64,000 nt of DNA from Cupriavidus oxalaticus (lineage in GTDB: Bacteria > Pseudomonadota > Gammaproteobacteria > Burkholderiales > Burkholderiaceae). The first letter of the stretch is position 1, and each line of letters begins with the position of its first letter. The DNA is taken from NCBI RefSeq assembly GCF_004768545.1, contig NZ_CP038634.1, positions 1,798,001-1,862,000 of the forward strand, in the 5' to 3' direction. The notes under the pieces are model-generated. The model was not told where the DNA came from and made no database searches. It saw only the letters and a list, made by a program, of their open reading frames with translations. This document shows positions 25,503 to 32,914 of the stretch, in pieces. The position numbers were made by a program, and so were the translations under genes.

Positions 25503-26369
25503 CTACTCCACGATCGCAGGATGCACCGCCGGCGGACCGCCCAGCACCTCCCGGTACGAAGGCGGCTGCACCCCCTGCGCATCGACAATCCCATACCCCA
25601 GCGCGGCCTCCGCCGCGATCAGCACCTGGCCGGATTTCTCCATCAGCCCGGGATCGCGATACAGCGCCGCAATGACTTTCCCGGTGAATTCAGGGGTCTC
25701 CGCCACGGTGGCGAACGATGCGTACTTGTCGGGATGCTGTTCCCACACGCGCTGCGTGCGCGCGGTGCGCAACGGCCCCATCCACACCGAGACCGCCGCC
25801 ACGCCGTGCGGGCGCAGGTCGACCGCCATGTCATGGGCAAACTTGTCGATGCCGGCCTTCTGCGCCCCATACGCCGGGCCATGCATATAGCAGTTGGCGC
25901 CAAACGACGACGTGAACACGATCAGCCCCCGCCCGCGCGCCGCCATCATCGGCGCCGCATGCCAGCTGGCCACGTAGCCCGAGCGCAGGCCAACGTCGAG
26001 AATCCCGGTCATCTCCAGCGGCTTCTGCCAGAAGGGGCCGGGCATGATGAGTTCGTCATGCAGGAAGGTGGCGTTGTTGACGAGGATATCGATCCGCCCG
26101 ATCTCCTCGCGCACGCGCACGAACAGCTGCGCCACCTGCGCATCGTCGCGATGATCGCAGGCGACCGCGATGCCGCGACCGCCCAGCGCATCGATCTCGC
26201 GCGCCGTGGCGTGGATGGTGCCGGGCAGCGGCGCGCTGCCTTCCTGCTCCGTACGCCCGGTCACGTACACCGTGGCACCGGCAGCGCCGAGCGCCAGCGC
26301 AATGCCCTTGCCGGCACCACGAGAGCCGCCCGTGACGACCGCGACGATGGGCTGTTCCGTCTGCTTCAT
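25503..26369 (-). CDS. SDR-family oxidoreductase (DHRS1-like), 288 aa
   Basis: An SDR with T-G-G-S-R-G-A-G near residues 13-20, N-N-A near 97, a serine in F-T-S-S-F-G-A and an active-site Y-G-A-Q-K. The long middle and C-terminal part (W-M-G-P-L-R-T-A-R-T-Q-R and S-G-Q-V-L-I-A-A-E-A-A) is characteristic of the DHRS1-like subgroup, whose members reduce steroids and other carbonyls. CAGGAGACAGAA precedes the ATG. It is transcribed alone on the minus strand, divergent from a SnoaL-SDR-HSD operon, with an operator for each direction between them. The substrate is unknown. Confidence 0.82.
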   Translation of the reverse strand: MKQTEQPIVAVVTGGSRGAGKGIALALGAAGATVYVTGRTEQEGSAPLPGTIHATAREIDALGGRGIAVACDHRDDAQVAQLFVRVREEIGRIDILVNNATFLHDELIMPGPFWQKPLEMTGILDVGLRSGYVASWHAAPMMAARGRGLIVFTSSFGANCYMHGPAYGAQKAGIDKFAHDMAVDLRPHGVAAVSVWMGPLRTARTQRVWEQHPDKYASFATVAETPEFTGKVIAALYRDPGLMEKSGQVLIAAEAALGYGIVDAQGVQPPSYREVLGGPPAVHPAIVE

Positions 26370-26455
26370 TTCTGTCTCCTGTATCAGTGATATGCGGGCG
26401 CCGTTGGGGCCGCCCGTCCTCGTCGAAAGCTTGGGGCGGGCGAGGCACCGCTACA

Positions 26456-26471
26456 TCCTTCGTTCGGACTA
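26456..26471 (-). promoter_or_regulatory. Predicted operator, TAGTCC-GAAC-GAAGGA (minus strand)
   Basis: The left half is perfect on the minus strand; the right half has two changes. It lies 87 bp upstream of the SDR start at 26369 and 19 bp from the plus-strand site at 26490, so one divergent promoter region holds two sites, as at 5.6 kb. No good -10 is seen at the standard distance. Confidence 0.45.
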
Positions 26472-26489
26472 AACGGCATCCGTACCGGT

Positions 26490-26505
26490 TACTACACGCG
26501 GACGA
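26490..26505 (+). promoter_or_regulatory. Predicted operator of the SnoaL-SDR-HSD operon, TACTAC-ACGC-GGACGA
   Basis: Right half perfect and followed by TGG; left half with two changes. GACGAT at 26528-26533 begins exactly 30.5 bp from the centre, one base from the TACGAT found at 345. It precedes the ATG at 26602 by 96 bp. Confidence 0.55.
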
Positions 26506-26601
26506 TGGCCGGCTGCGCGGCAGGGTTGACGATAGTCGCCATCCCAACGACCGGTCGCGCATCCTGCCCCGGCCGGTCACAACCAAGGAGTGAGCCTGGC
26601 C

Positions 26602-27021
26602 ATGTCCGATCTGGAGCACAAGCAAGCCATTCACGCGCTGACCTGCCGCTATGCGCAGGCGGTGGACCGGCGCGATTTCCCGCGCCTGGCGGATCTGTTC
26701 ACCCCCGATGCGCGGCTCACCGGGCCAGGCTTCTGCATGGACGGACCGCAAGCGATTGCCGAGGGCATGTCGGCACTCGGCAAGTACAGCGCCACGCAGC
26801 ACCACATGCACCAGCAATTGGTTGAGCTCGATGGCGATGCCGCCACCGGCGAAACCTATTGCGTCGCCAACCACTTGTATGAGCAGGACGGCATGCAGCG
26901 CAAGCTGGACTGGGGCATCCGTTACCAGGACCGCTTCGAGCGATGGCAGGGCCGGTGGCGCATCGCAGCGCGCGAGCTGGTGGTCGACTGGACGCAGGAC
27001 CTGCCGCTGCGGGGGGCATGA
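26602..27021 (+). CDS. SnoaL-like (NTF2-fold) protein, 139 aa
   Basis: A second SnoaL-type protein, only distantly like that at 24979. The opening helix contains C-R-Y-A-Q-A-V-D-R-R-D-F-P-R-L-A-D-L-F, followed by T-P-D-A-R-L and a C-terminal W-R-I-A-A-R-E-L strand. His-rich H-H-M-H-Q-Q near residue 70 faces the cavity in scytalone-dehydratase-like members, so a dehydratase or isomerase role is possible. The start at 26602 follows AAGGAGTGAGCC; a GTG at 26590 is an alternative. It heads the operon SnoaL-SDR-HSD with a 4-bp overlap to the next gene. Confidence 0.75.
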   Translation: MSDLEHKQAIHALTCRYAQAVDRRDFPRLADLFTPDARLTGPGFCMDGPQAIAEGMSALGKYSATQHHMHQQLVELDGDAATGETYCVANHLYEQDGMQRKLDWGIRYQDRFERWQGRWRIAARELVVDWTQDLPLRGA

Positions 27022-27875
27022 TGACGACGAATCGTGTACTGGAAGGGAAGACCGCCCTCGTTACCGGCGGCGCGGGCGGCATCGGTGCGGCCAGCGCGCT
27101 GGCGCTGCTGCGCGACGGCGCGGCGGTAGTGCTGATGGGGCGGCGCCGCGAAGCGCTGGAAGCAGCACGGCGCGACCTGCTTGCGCAAGTGGCCGGCGCC
27201 GCGGTTGAAATCAACGTCGGCGACGCATGCCGCGAGGCGGATGTGCAGGCCGCGCTGCGGCAGGCCTGGGAGATGGAACGCCGCCTCGATATCGTCGTGG
27301 CGACGGTCGGCGGCGGCGGCTTCCGTCCCATGCTGATGCATGACACCGCGTCACTGATGGCGGAGCTGGGGCTGAATATCGCCAGCGCCTTCCTGGCGAT
27401 CCGTCACGCCTCGCCGCTGATGGCGCCGCATGGCGGCGCGATCGTCTGCATTTCGTCGAACGCGGCGCGCATGACCTGCCGCTGGCTGTCGGGGTACTGC
27501 GCCGCCAAGGCGGGCCTGGAAGCCTTCGTGCGCGCGGCGGCCGAGGAACTGGCCGGCTGCGGCATCCGCGTCAATGCGGTGCGCCCGGGCCTGACCCGGT
27601 CCGGCGCGACCGGGCCGATGTTCGACAACCCCGCCATGCTCGACAAGTTCGTCGCGCAGATGCCGCTCGGCCGCGCCGGCGAACCGGACGACATTGCCAG
27701 CGCGGTGCGCTACCTGGCTGGGCCGGAATCGGGCTGGGTCACCGGCCAGAGCATTGCCGTCGATGGCGGCAGCGAGTTGCGCGGCAATCCCATCCTCGAC
27801 GAAACCGTGGCGGCGGTGTACGGCGAAGCCGCGCTGCACGCGGTGCTGGCCGGCAGGATTCCCGACGCCGCGTGA
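27018..27875 (+). CDS. SDR-family oxidoreductase, 285 aa
   Basis: A classical SDR with T-G-G-A-G-G-I-G near residues 16-23 and G-R-R-R-E after beta-strand 2, suggesting NADP(H). The NNAG motif is replaced by A-T-V-G-G-G-G, and the active site reads S-S-N-A-A-R-M ... Y-C-A-A-K. The C-terminal G-Q-S-I-A-V-D-G-G is standard. Two adjacent ATGs occur at 27018 and 27021; the first overlaps the stop of the SnoaL gene. It is the middle gene of a three-gene operon. The substrate is unknown; a steroid ketone or alcohol, or a CoA-linked intermediate, would fit. Confidence 0.82.
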   Translation: MMTTNRVLEGKTALVTGGAGGIGAASALALLRDGAAVVLMGRRREALEAARRDLLAQVAGAAVEINVGDACREADVQAALRQAWEMERRLDIVVATVGGGGFRPMLMHDTASLMAELGLNIASAFLAIRHASPLMAPHGGAIVCISSNAARMTCRWLSGYCAAKAGLEAFVRAAAEELAGCGIRVNAVRPGLTRSGATGPMFDNPAMLDKFVAQMPLGRAGEPDDIASAVRYLAGPESGWVTGQSIAVDGGSELRGNPILDETVAAVYGEAALHAVLAGRIPDAA

Positions 27876-27900
27876 AGCGGACCACACAAGGAGAGAGAAG

Positions 27901-28659
27901 ATGGATCAGGTCAAGGGCAAGGTCGCGCTGGTCACCGGCGCGGCCAGTGGGGTAGGGCGCGCCGACGCGCTGCTGCTGGCTGCGCAAGGCGCGCGCGTGG
28001 TGCTCAGCGACGTCAATGAGGAAGCCGGGCAGGCGCTCGCCCGCGAGATCGGCGATGCGGCATTGTTTATACGCCACGACATCGCCAGCGAAGACGACTG
28101 GCGCAAGGCCGTGGCCGCGGCACAGGACCGCTTCGGGCGGCTCGATGTGCTGGTCAACAATGCGGCCATCTGCCCGCCGGGATCGATCGAGGAAACCTCG
28201 CTCGACTGCTGGCGGCAGGTCATGCGCGTCAATGCCGACGGGTATTTCCTCGGCTGCAAGTTCGGCGTGCAGGCGATGAAAGGCAATCCGGCCGGCGGCT
28301 CCATCATCGTGATGTCGTCCGTGGCAGCGCTGGGCGGCTTGCCGATGATGTGCGCGTACAGCGGCGCGAAAGGCGCCGTGACAGCGCTGGCGCGCAGCGT
28401 GGCCGTGCACTGCAAGCGCAACGGCTATCGCATCCGCTGCAACTCGATCCACCCCGACGGCATCTGGACACCGATGACGCAGGCGCTGGTGCCGGATCTT
28501 GACCCGGTGGCGCTGGGCATCGGCACGGACCCGATGGCACGCATGTGCCAGCCGGAGGATGTGGCCAACCTGGTGCTGTTCCTGGCTTCGGACGCATCGC
28601 GCTTCATCAATGGCGCGGAACTGCGCATCGACAACGCGCAACTGATCTCGGGGCTGTAA
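27901..28659 (+). CDS. SDR similar to Comamonas 3-beta/17-beta-hydroxysteroid dehydrogenase (copy 2)
   Basis: A 252-residue SDR, close paralogue of the one at 21485 over its whole length. It has T-G-A-A-S-G-V-G-R, the D-V-N-E-E-A-G NAD-type acidic stretch, L-V-N-N-A-A, S-S-V-A-A-L-G-G and Y-S-G-A-K. It also has the R-I-R-C-N-S-I-H-P-D-G-I-W-T-P-M and L-V-L-F-L-A-S-D stretches shared with the 3-beta/17-beta-HSD of C. testosteroni. Two copies in separate units may differ in specificity (3-beta versus 17-beta, or different ring substituents). AAGGAGAGAGAAG precedes the ATG. It ends just before a strong hairpin. Confidence 0.83.
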   Translation: MDQVKGKVALVTGAASGVGRADALLLAAQGARVVLSDVNEEAGQALAREIGDAALFIRHDIASEDDWRKAVAAAQDRFGRLDVLVNNAAICPPGSIEETSLDCWRQVMRVNADGYFLGCKFGVQAMKGNPAGGSIIVMSSVAALGGLPMMCAYSGAKGAVTALARSVAVHCKRNGYRIRCNSIHPDGIWTPMTQALVPDLDPVALGIGTDPMARMCQPEDVANLVLFLASDASRFINGAELRIDNAQLISGL

Positions 28660-28665
28660 GACCCG

Positions 28666-28693
28666 CCGCGGCGGCCTGCGCGGGCCGCCGCGG
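28666..28693. terminator. Terminator-like hairpin between convergent genes
   Basis: Perfect 11-bp GC stem (CCGCGGCGGCC at 28666-28676, complement at 28683-28693), 6-base loop, lying between the converging HSD and NAD-epimerase-like genes. It could end both transcripts. Confidence 0.6.
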
Positions 28694-28701
28694 TGCCGCC
28701 T

Positions 28702-29601
28702 TTAGCTGTACTGCGCCACGATTTCGCTCACCGTGCGCAGGATGTCGCGGCGGCGATAGCCGAGCAGGACAGTCTCGGCCGCGTCCGGCTCGTAGTAGAG
28801 CGTGTTGCCCCGGCCGAAGCAGATCGCCGAGTCAGGCAGCAACGGGTGCTCCTGGTCGATGACCGGCGGTACCGGGCGGCCGGCATCGCGGAAGAATGCG
28901 CCGAAGTATTCCTGGAAGGTCAGGTTCTCGTCGCCCACGAGGTAGGCCTTGCCATTCTCGCCGCGCAGCAAGGCACCTTCGATCGCTTCGGACAGCGACA
29001 TGGCCGAGATGAAGTTGACGCCGCCCGGCGGCGCGAAGTCCGGCATCGGCGCAAAGCCGCCCCTGGCGTAGTCGGTATAGGCCTTGAACATCGGAACAGT
29101 CAGGCCCGGCACCGTGCCCACGACGAACGGGGCATTGACGCTGCTGACGCGGAAGGCAGCCGTCGCCAGTGCGCGCACGCCTGCGTCGGCCAGCTTGCGC
29201 GAGCGGATATAGGCGTTGTCTTCGGCCAGTTGCGGTGCCGCCTGCGGATAGAAGCTGCCGACGTGCACCGCGACCCGGATGCCGGCATCGCGCGCGGCGC
29301 GGAAAAAACGCGGCACGCCTTCGACGTTGGCGCGTTCCCAGTGTGCCGCTTCGTCGCCGCCAGGCGGGACGTGGCGCACATCGTTGCCGGCGGCGAAAAC
29401 CAGCGCATCGAAGGCACCGAGCTGCGCCGCAGGCAGGTCGTTGGCGATGTAGTCGCAGCGCAGGAAGTCCAGCCCGCCCAGCGGCGTTCCGGGGGCGGGT
29501 CGGTTGCGGCCCGCGATGGTGACTTCGTGCCCGCGGCTGCGCAGGTGCAGGGCCGCGTGGCCCCCGATCATGCCGGCGCCGCCGACGATCAGTATCTTCA
29601 T
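28702..29601 (-). CDS. NAD(P)-dependent epimerase/dehydratase-family protein, 299 aa
   Basis: An extended-SDR protein: V-G-G-A-G-M-I-G at residues 6-13, then a Rossmann fold followed by a substrate domain. The catalytic Tyr of the usual Y-x3-K is not obvious (S-F-Y-P-Q-A-A and Y-I-R-S-R-K-L), so the catalytic centre may be atypical. Extended SDRs include 3-beta-HSD/isomerases and nucleoside-sugar epimerases; this one cannot be placed more exactly. AAGGAGACAAGC precedes the ATG at 29601. It is the downstream partner of the SDR at 29658 in a minus-strand pair. Confidence 0.75.
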   Translation of the reverse strand: MKILIVGGAGMIGGHAALHLRSRGHEVTIAGRNRPAPGTPLGGLDFLRCDYIANDLPAAQLGAFDALVFAAGNDVRHVPPGGDEAAHWERANVEGVPRFFRAARDAGIRVAVHVGSFYPQAAPQLAEDNAYIRSRKLADAGVRALATAAFRVSSVNAPFVVGTVPGLTVPMFKAYTDYARGGFAPMPDFAPPGGVNFISAMSLSEAIEGALLRGENGKAYLVGDENLTFQEYFGAFFRDAGRPVPPVIDQEHPLLPDSAICFGRGNTLYYEPDAAETVLLGYRRRDILRTVSEIVAQYS

Positions 29602-29657
29602 GCTTGTCTCCTTGGTCGGATGGTGTGGCCGGGTGGTGTGGCTGCGTGGCGCCGCCA

Positions 29658-30488
29658 TCAGAGGTTCATGCCGTTGCCGCCGATGACCGGCATGTTGGTC
29701 CACGCGCCCTGCGGATCGCGGTACCAGCCGGCGGCGGCCAGCGCGCCGCCGTTGACATGCAGCGCCGTGCCGGTGATCCAGGCGGCGCGCGGGCTGGCCA
29801 GGAACAGGATGCCGTCGGCGATGTCCTGCGGCGTGCCGAAGCGGCCCAGCGGGATCCAGCGCGGGATATGGTGCTGGTGCTCCGCGGCGACCATCTGCGA
29901 TACGGGGACCTGCGGCGTTTCGGTGGTTTCGGGGGCGATCAGGTTGACGCGGATGCCCGCGGGCGCCAGCTCCAGCGCCAGGCTCTGCGTGAAGCCGGTG
30001 ATGGCGGCCTTGAAGGCGCCGTAGACGCTGCAGTACGGAATGCCGCGGAAGGCCTCGATCGACGACACGCTGACGATGCTGCCGGCTTCACTGCGCCGCA
30101 GCAGCGGCAGCATGGCGCGCGTGACGGTGAAGACGTGGCCGAGGTTGGCCGCGTAGAGGCTGGCAATCTCGGCGTCGTCATAGTGCTCGAACGGCTTGGC
30201 GATGCGCAGGAAGTCGCCGACGTTGTTGACCAGCACGTCGAGCCGCCCGAACCGCTGTTCGAGCTGCGCGGCCAGTTCGCGTACGGTGCCGGCGTCGGCG
30301 GCGTCTCCCTGTACCACCAGCACATCGGCGCCGGCCTTGCCCAGCAGCGTGTGGGCATGGTCGGCGCGCTGCGCGTCGATCTCGATGATCGCCACGCGCG
30401 CGCCCTGGTCCAGAAAGGCTTGCGCGGTAGCGAGCCCGATGCCGGCGCCGCCGCCGGTGACCAGCACGGTCTTGTCGGTGAAATCCAT
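29658..30488 (-). CDS. SDR-family oxidoreductase, 276 aa
   Basis: A classical SDR: T-G-G-G-A-G-I-G near residues 11-18, E-I-D-A-Q after beta-strand 2 (NAD-type), L-V-N-N-V-G near 85, S-S-I-E-A-F-R-G and Y-G-A-F-K as Ser/Tyr/Lys. The C-terminal part after the N-G-G motif is extended by W-Y-R-D-P-Q-G-A-W-T-N-M. The frame runs to 30770, but AAGGAGAGCAACCGAG before the ATG at 30488 and the family's normal N-terminus fix the start. It is divergent from LuxR gene 3. The substrate is unknown; its place in the island suggests a steroid intermediate. Confidence 0.83.
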   Translation of the reverse strand: MDFTDKTVLVTGGGAGIGLATAQAFLDQGARVAIIEIDAQRADHAHTLLGKAGADVLVVQGDAADAGTVRELAAQLEQRFGRLDVLVNNVGDFLRIAKPFEHYDDAEIASLYAANLGHVFTVTRAMLPLLRRSEAGSIVSVSSIEAFRGIPYCSVYGAFKAAITGFTQSLALELAPAGIRVNLIAPETTETPQVPVSQMVAAEHQHHIPRWIPLGRFGTPQDIADGILFLASPRAAWITGTALHVNGGALAAAGWYRDPQGAWTNMPVIGGNGMNL

Positions 30489-30547
30489 CTCGGTTGCTCT
30501 CCTTCGGTTGCACTGCGGGAATGCGCGCATTTGATCCGCGGCTGGCG

Positions 30548-30562
30548 GGACGAACATCGTCC
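30548..30562. promoter_or_regulatory. Everted operator half-sites, GGACGA-ACA-TCGTCC
   Basis: A perfect 6-bp inverted repeat built from the same half-sites as the operator, but turned outward with a 3-base spacer. It lies in the 211-bp space between the SDR at 30488 and LuxR gene 3. It could bind the same protein in a different geometry, for example for repression. Confidence 0.4.
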
Positions 30563-30625
30563 GATTGCAGGTCAGGGAAAACACCGAGGGCTGCGCATTG
30601 GCGGGCAACGGGCGGGCAGCATCCC

Positions 30626-30631
30626 TATAAT
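30626..30631 (+). promoter_or_regulatory. TATAAT -10 element of LuxR gene 3
   Basis: Perfect -10 hexamer in the context CCCTATAATC, the same as before LuxR gene 2 (13099-13104). The -35 is unclear. The ATG follows at 30700 after GGAGACAAGGT. Confidence 0.5.
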
Positions 30632-30699
30632 CTGCGCTGCCTCCAGGTGCCGCAGAGCGCCGGCAGGCACACACGTGGTGTGGAAACAGGAGACAAGGT

Positions 30700-31887
30700 A
30701 TGTTGATGGCGACCGTTGAGGCGCAGGAAATGGCGTCGCCTTTGCTTGCGCAGTCAGGCCTGAGCGTCACGCAGTTCGGCGCGCTGCTGGCCGCGGTCTA
30801 TGAAGGGCCGATGGAACCCGTGCCCTGGGGCCGCGCGCTCGAAATGCTGCGCAAGCAACTCGATGCCAGCTATGTGAGCTTTATCCTGCGCTCGCCCGCC
30901 AGCGACCGCAGCGGCCTGGCGGTGCATGCATCGGCGCACGGCACCTCGCTGGAGGCAGAGGCTTCCTACAACAGCTACTACTACGCGATCGATCCGTTCA
31001 TCAACCTGCCCACCGACCGCGCGGTGACGGTCGACGAGGCGCTGGGCGCGGGCAACTGGTGCCGCAGCGAGATCTACCGCCAGTTCCTGCAGCCGCTAGG
31101 CATCCGCTACCTGCTGGGCGCGGACATTCGTACCGAGGACGGTGTCGAGTGCCGCCTGCGCATCTGCCGGCAGGACGACACGCAGGATTTCTCCGAAGTG
31201 GACAAGGCGGCCTGTGGCGCCATCCTGCCGCACCTGAAGCGCGCGATCCGGCTGCATTCCCGGCTGGACGTGGTCGAATCCGAGCGCTCGCTCTATGCGG
31301 GGGCGATCGACCGCATGCTGGTGGGCATGGTGATCCTCGACGCCTCCGGCACGATCCTCAAGAAGAATCCCGAGGCCGACGAGATCCTGGCGGAGAACGA
31401 CGGCATCCGCCTCAACGGGAACATCTTCGAGATTGCCTACGCCCAGGAGAGCCGCAAGTTCCAGTACCTGCTGCGCCGCGCGCAGATGGGACACCACGGC
31501 AGCGCGCCGGCACTGGCCGAAGCCATGTCCATCACCCGCCCGTCCGGGCGCGGCAAGCTCGGCGTGCTGATCCGCACCATCCCGCTCAGCGAATGGTCCG
31601 AAGAAAACCGGCACCGGCCAGCGTGCGCGGTCTTTATCCGCGATCCCGAGCGCAAGTCGCGCGCCTCGCACGAGGTGGTGCGCAAGCTGTTCGACCTCAC
31701 CCCCGCCGAAACGGCGCTGGCACTGGTGCTTGCCGACGGCATGACCCTTGACGAAGCCGCGGAGGCATTGGGTACCAGCAAGAACACGGTACGCGCCCAC
31801 CTGCGCGCGATCTTCTCCAAGACCGGGGTCACGCGGCAGGCCACGCTGGTGCGCATGCTGCTGAGCAGTGTCGTGACGCTCGGCTGA
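30700..31887 (+). CDS. LuxR-type transcriptional regulator 3 (TeiR/TesR-like)
   Basis: A 395-residue regulator, the closest relative of LuxR 2 in the window. Shared stretches run along the protein: the Y-E-G-P-M-E-P-V-P-W opening, S-Y-N-S-Y-Y-Y-A-I-D-P-F-I, L-G-A-D-I-R-T-E-D-G-V-E-C-R, I-P-L-S-E-W-S-E-E-N. The C-terminal LuxR helix-turn-helix is T-V-R-A-H-L-R-A-I-F-S-K-T-G-V-T-R-Q. The middle part may hold a PAS-like ligand pocket, but I cannot identify it firmly. It lies upstream of the EthD gene and the hsaC-ipd operon, both preceded by operators. TATAAT at 30626 and GGAGACAAGGT define the start. Confidence 0.87.
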   Translation: MLMATVEAQEMASPLLAQSGLSVTQFGALLAAVYEGPMEPVPWGRALEMLRKQLDASYVSFILRSPASDRSGLAVHASAHGTSLEAEASYNSYYYAIDPFINLPTDRAVTVDEALGAGNWCRSEIYRQFLQPLGIRYLLGADIRTEDGVECRLRICRQDDTQDFSEVDKAACGAILPHLKRAIRLHSRLDVVESERSLYAGAIDRMLVGMVILDASGTILKKNPEADEILAENDGIRLNGNIFEIAYAQESRKFQYLLRRAQMGHHGSAPALAEAMSITRPSGRGKLGVLIRTIPLSEWSEENRHRPACAVFIRDPERKSRASHEVVRKLFDLTPAETALALVLADGMTLDEAAEALGTSKNTVRAHLRAIFSKTGVTRQATLVRMLLSSVVTLG

Positions 31888-31910
31888 GCGCCAGCGTGTC
31901 GTCCTCCCTC

Positions 31911-31926
31911 TAGTCCGACTGGAGGA
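31911..31926 (+). promoter_or_regulatory. Predicted operator of the EthD-domain gene, TAGTCC-GACT-GGAGGA
   Basis: Left half perfect, right half with one change; followed by TGAT. TAGCAT at 31949-31954 starts 30.5 bp from the centre. It lies 23 bp after LuxR gene 3 and 166 bp before the ATG at 32093. Confidence 0.65.
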
Positions 31927-32092
31927 TGATCGCCGCCATCCACGCGCCTAGCATGCACAGGACCAGCGGGCGCGGCAGCCGGATGGCACGTCATGCGGAC
32001 GCAGCGAGGCATGGGTTCCGCAATCAATCCGGTTCCGCGCACGCTTCAACCTGTCCGGCCACGGCCGGCAACTTTACCAGGGAGCGTGGAGC

Positions 32093-32809
32093 ATGGAAAA
32101 AGTCATCTATATCGTCTGGCGCGATCCGCGGAACGAGCCGGCGGAGTTCGCGCGCCGGTTGCGCACGACGCTGGCCGACAAGCTGCTGGCGCTGGGCGCG
32201 CGCGGATTGCAGGTCAACGTGGCGGATGACGCCGTGCTGCCTGCAGCGGGCCTGCGGCAGACGAACACCCGGCCGCAAATGGAAGGGCTGGTCTCGCTCT
32301 GGATCGACAGCGCCGTCGACCGCCTGCGCCAGCCGTTCGACCAGGCGGTCGAGGCCGCGGTCGGCCGCATGGCAGCGTACCTCGTCACGGAGTCCCAGCC
32401 GATCCGCAATACGCGTTTCCCCGTCGCGACGGGGGAGCGCACCCCCGGCTTCGCGCAACTGGCCTTCCTGACGCGCCCGCCGCGGCTCACGCCGCAGGCG
32501 TGGCTGGATACCTGGCACAACCATCACACCCAGGTGGCGGTCGAGACCCAGGACAACTTCCTGTACGTGCAGAACGTGGTGGTGCGGCCGCTCAGCTACG
32601 CCGCGCCACCTTGCGACGCGATCGTCGAGGAATGCTTCCCCGACGCGGCAATGACCGACCCGCAGGCGTTCTTCGACGCCGTCGGCGATGAAGAGAAGTT
32701 CCAGCGCAACCTGCAGGCCATGATGGCCAGCTGCCAGCGCTTCATCGACTTCGACAGGATCGACGTGGTCCCCACCAGCCAGTACGTCGTCCGCCCCGCC
32801 AGCGCCTGA
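32093..32809 (+). CDS. EthD-domain-like protein, 238 aa
   Basis: A protein of the dimeric alpha-beta-barrel type with an EthD-like segment: L-T-P-Q-A-W-L-D-T-W-H-N-H-H-T-Q-V-A, starting near residue 139, is the typical substrate-side helix with conserved W-H. It then ends in a F-F-D-A-V-G-D-E-E-K-F motif. EthD proteins are small accessory proteins or enzymes of oxidative catabolism, some acting as decarboxylases or dehydratases; the exact role here is not known. GGGAGCGTGGAGC precedes the ATG. It is a single-gene unit between two operators, directly upstream of the hsaC promoter. Confidence 0.75.
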   Translation: MEKVIYIVWRDPRNEPAEFARRLRTTLADKLLALGARGLQVNVADDAVLPAAGLRQTNTRPQMEGLVSLWIDSAVDRLRQPFDQAVEAAVGRMAAYLVTESQPIRNTRFPVATGERTPGFAQLAFLTRPPRLTPQAWLDTWHNHHTQVAVETQDNFLYVQNVVVRPLSYAAPPCDAIVEECFPDAAMTDPQAFFDAVGDEEKFQRNLQAMMASCQRFIDFDRIDVVPTSQYVVRPASA

Positions 32810-32827
32810 ATCCGGCCCCGGATCGGC

Positions 32828-32843
32828 TAGTCCCACTGGACGA
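32828..32843 (+). promoter_or_regulatory. Predicted operator of the hsaC-ipd operon, TAGTCC-CACT-GGACGA
   Basis: Perfect match in both half-sites, followed by TGTG. AAGAAT at 32866-32871 starts 30.5 bp from the centre. It precedes hsaC (32915) and would drive the longest operon in the window, with no further operator until 52499. Confidence 0.7.
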
Positions 32844-32914
32844 TGTGCCGGGTGGCCGCGCACGGAAGAATAGGTCTCATCAGCCAGCAGTGGCAACGAA
32901 CAGAGGAGACCGGC

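Noticed and set aside
24979..27021. The two SnoaL-like proteins as delta5-3-ketosteroid isomerases
   Set aside because: The fold is shared, and a Tyr in the first helix could match, but the two catalytic Asp residues of the isomerase are not evident, so I do not assign this activity.
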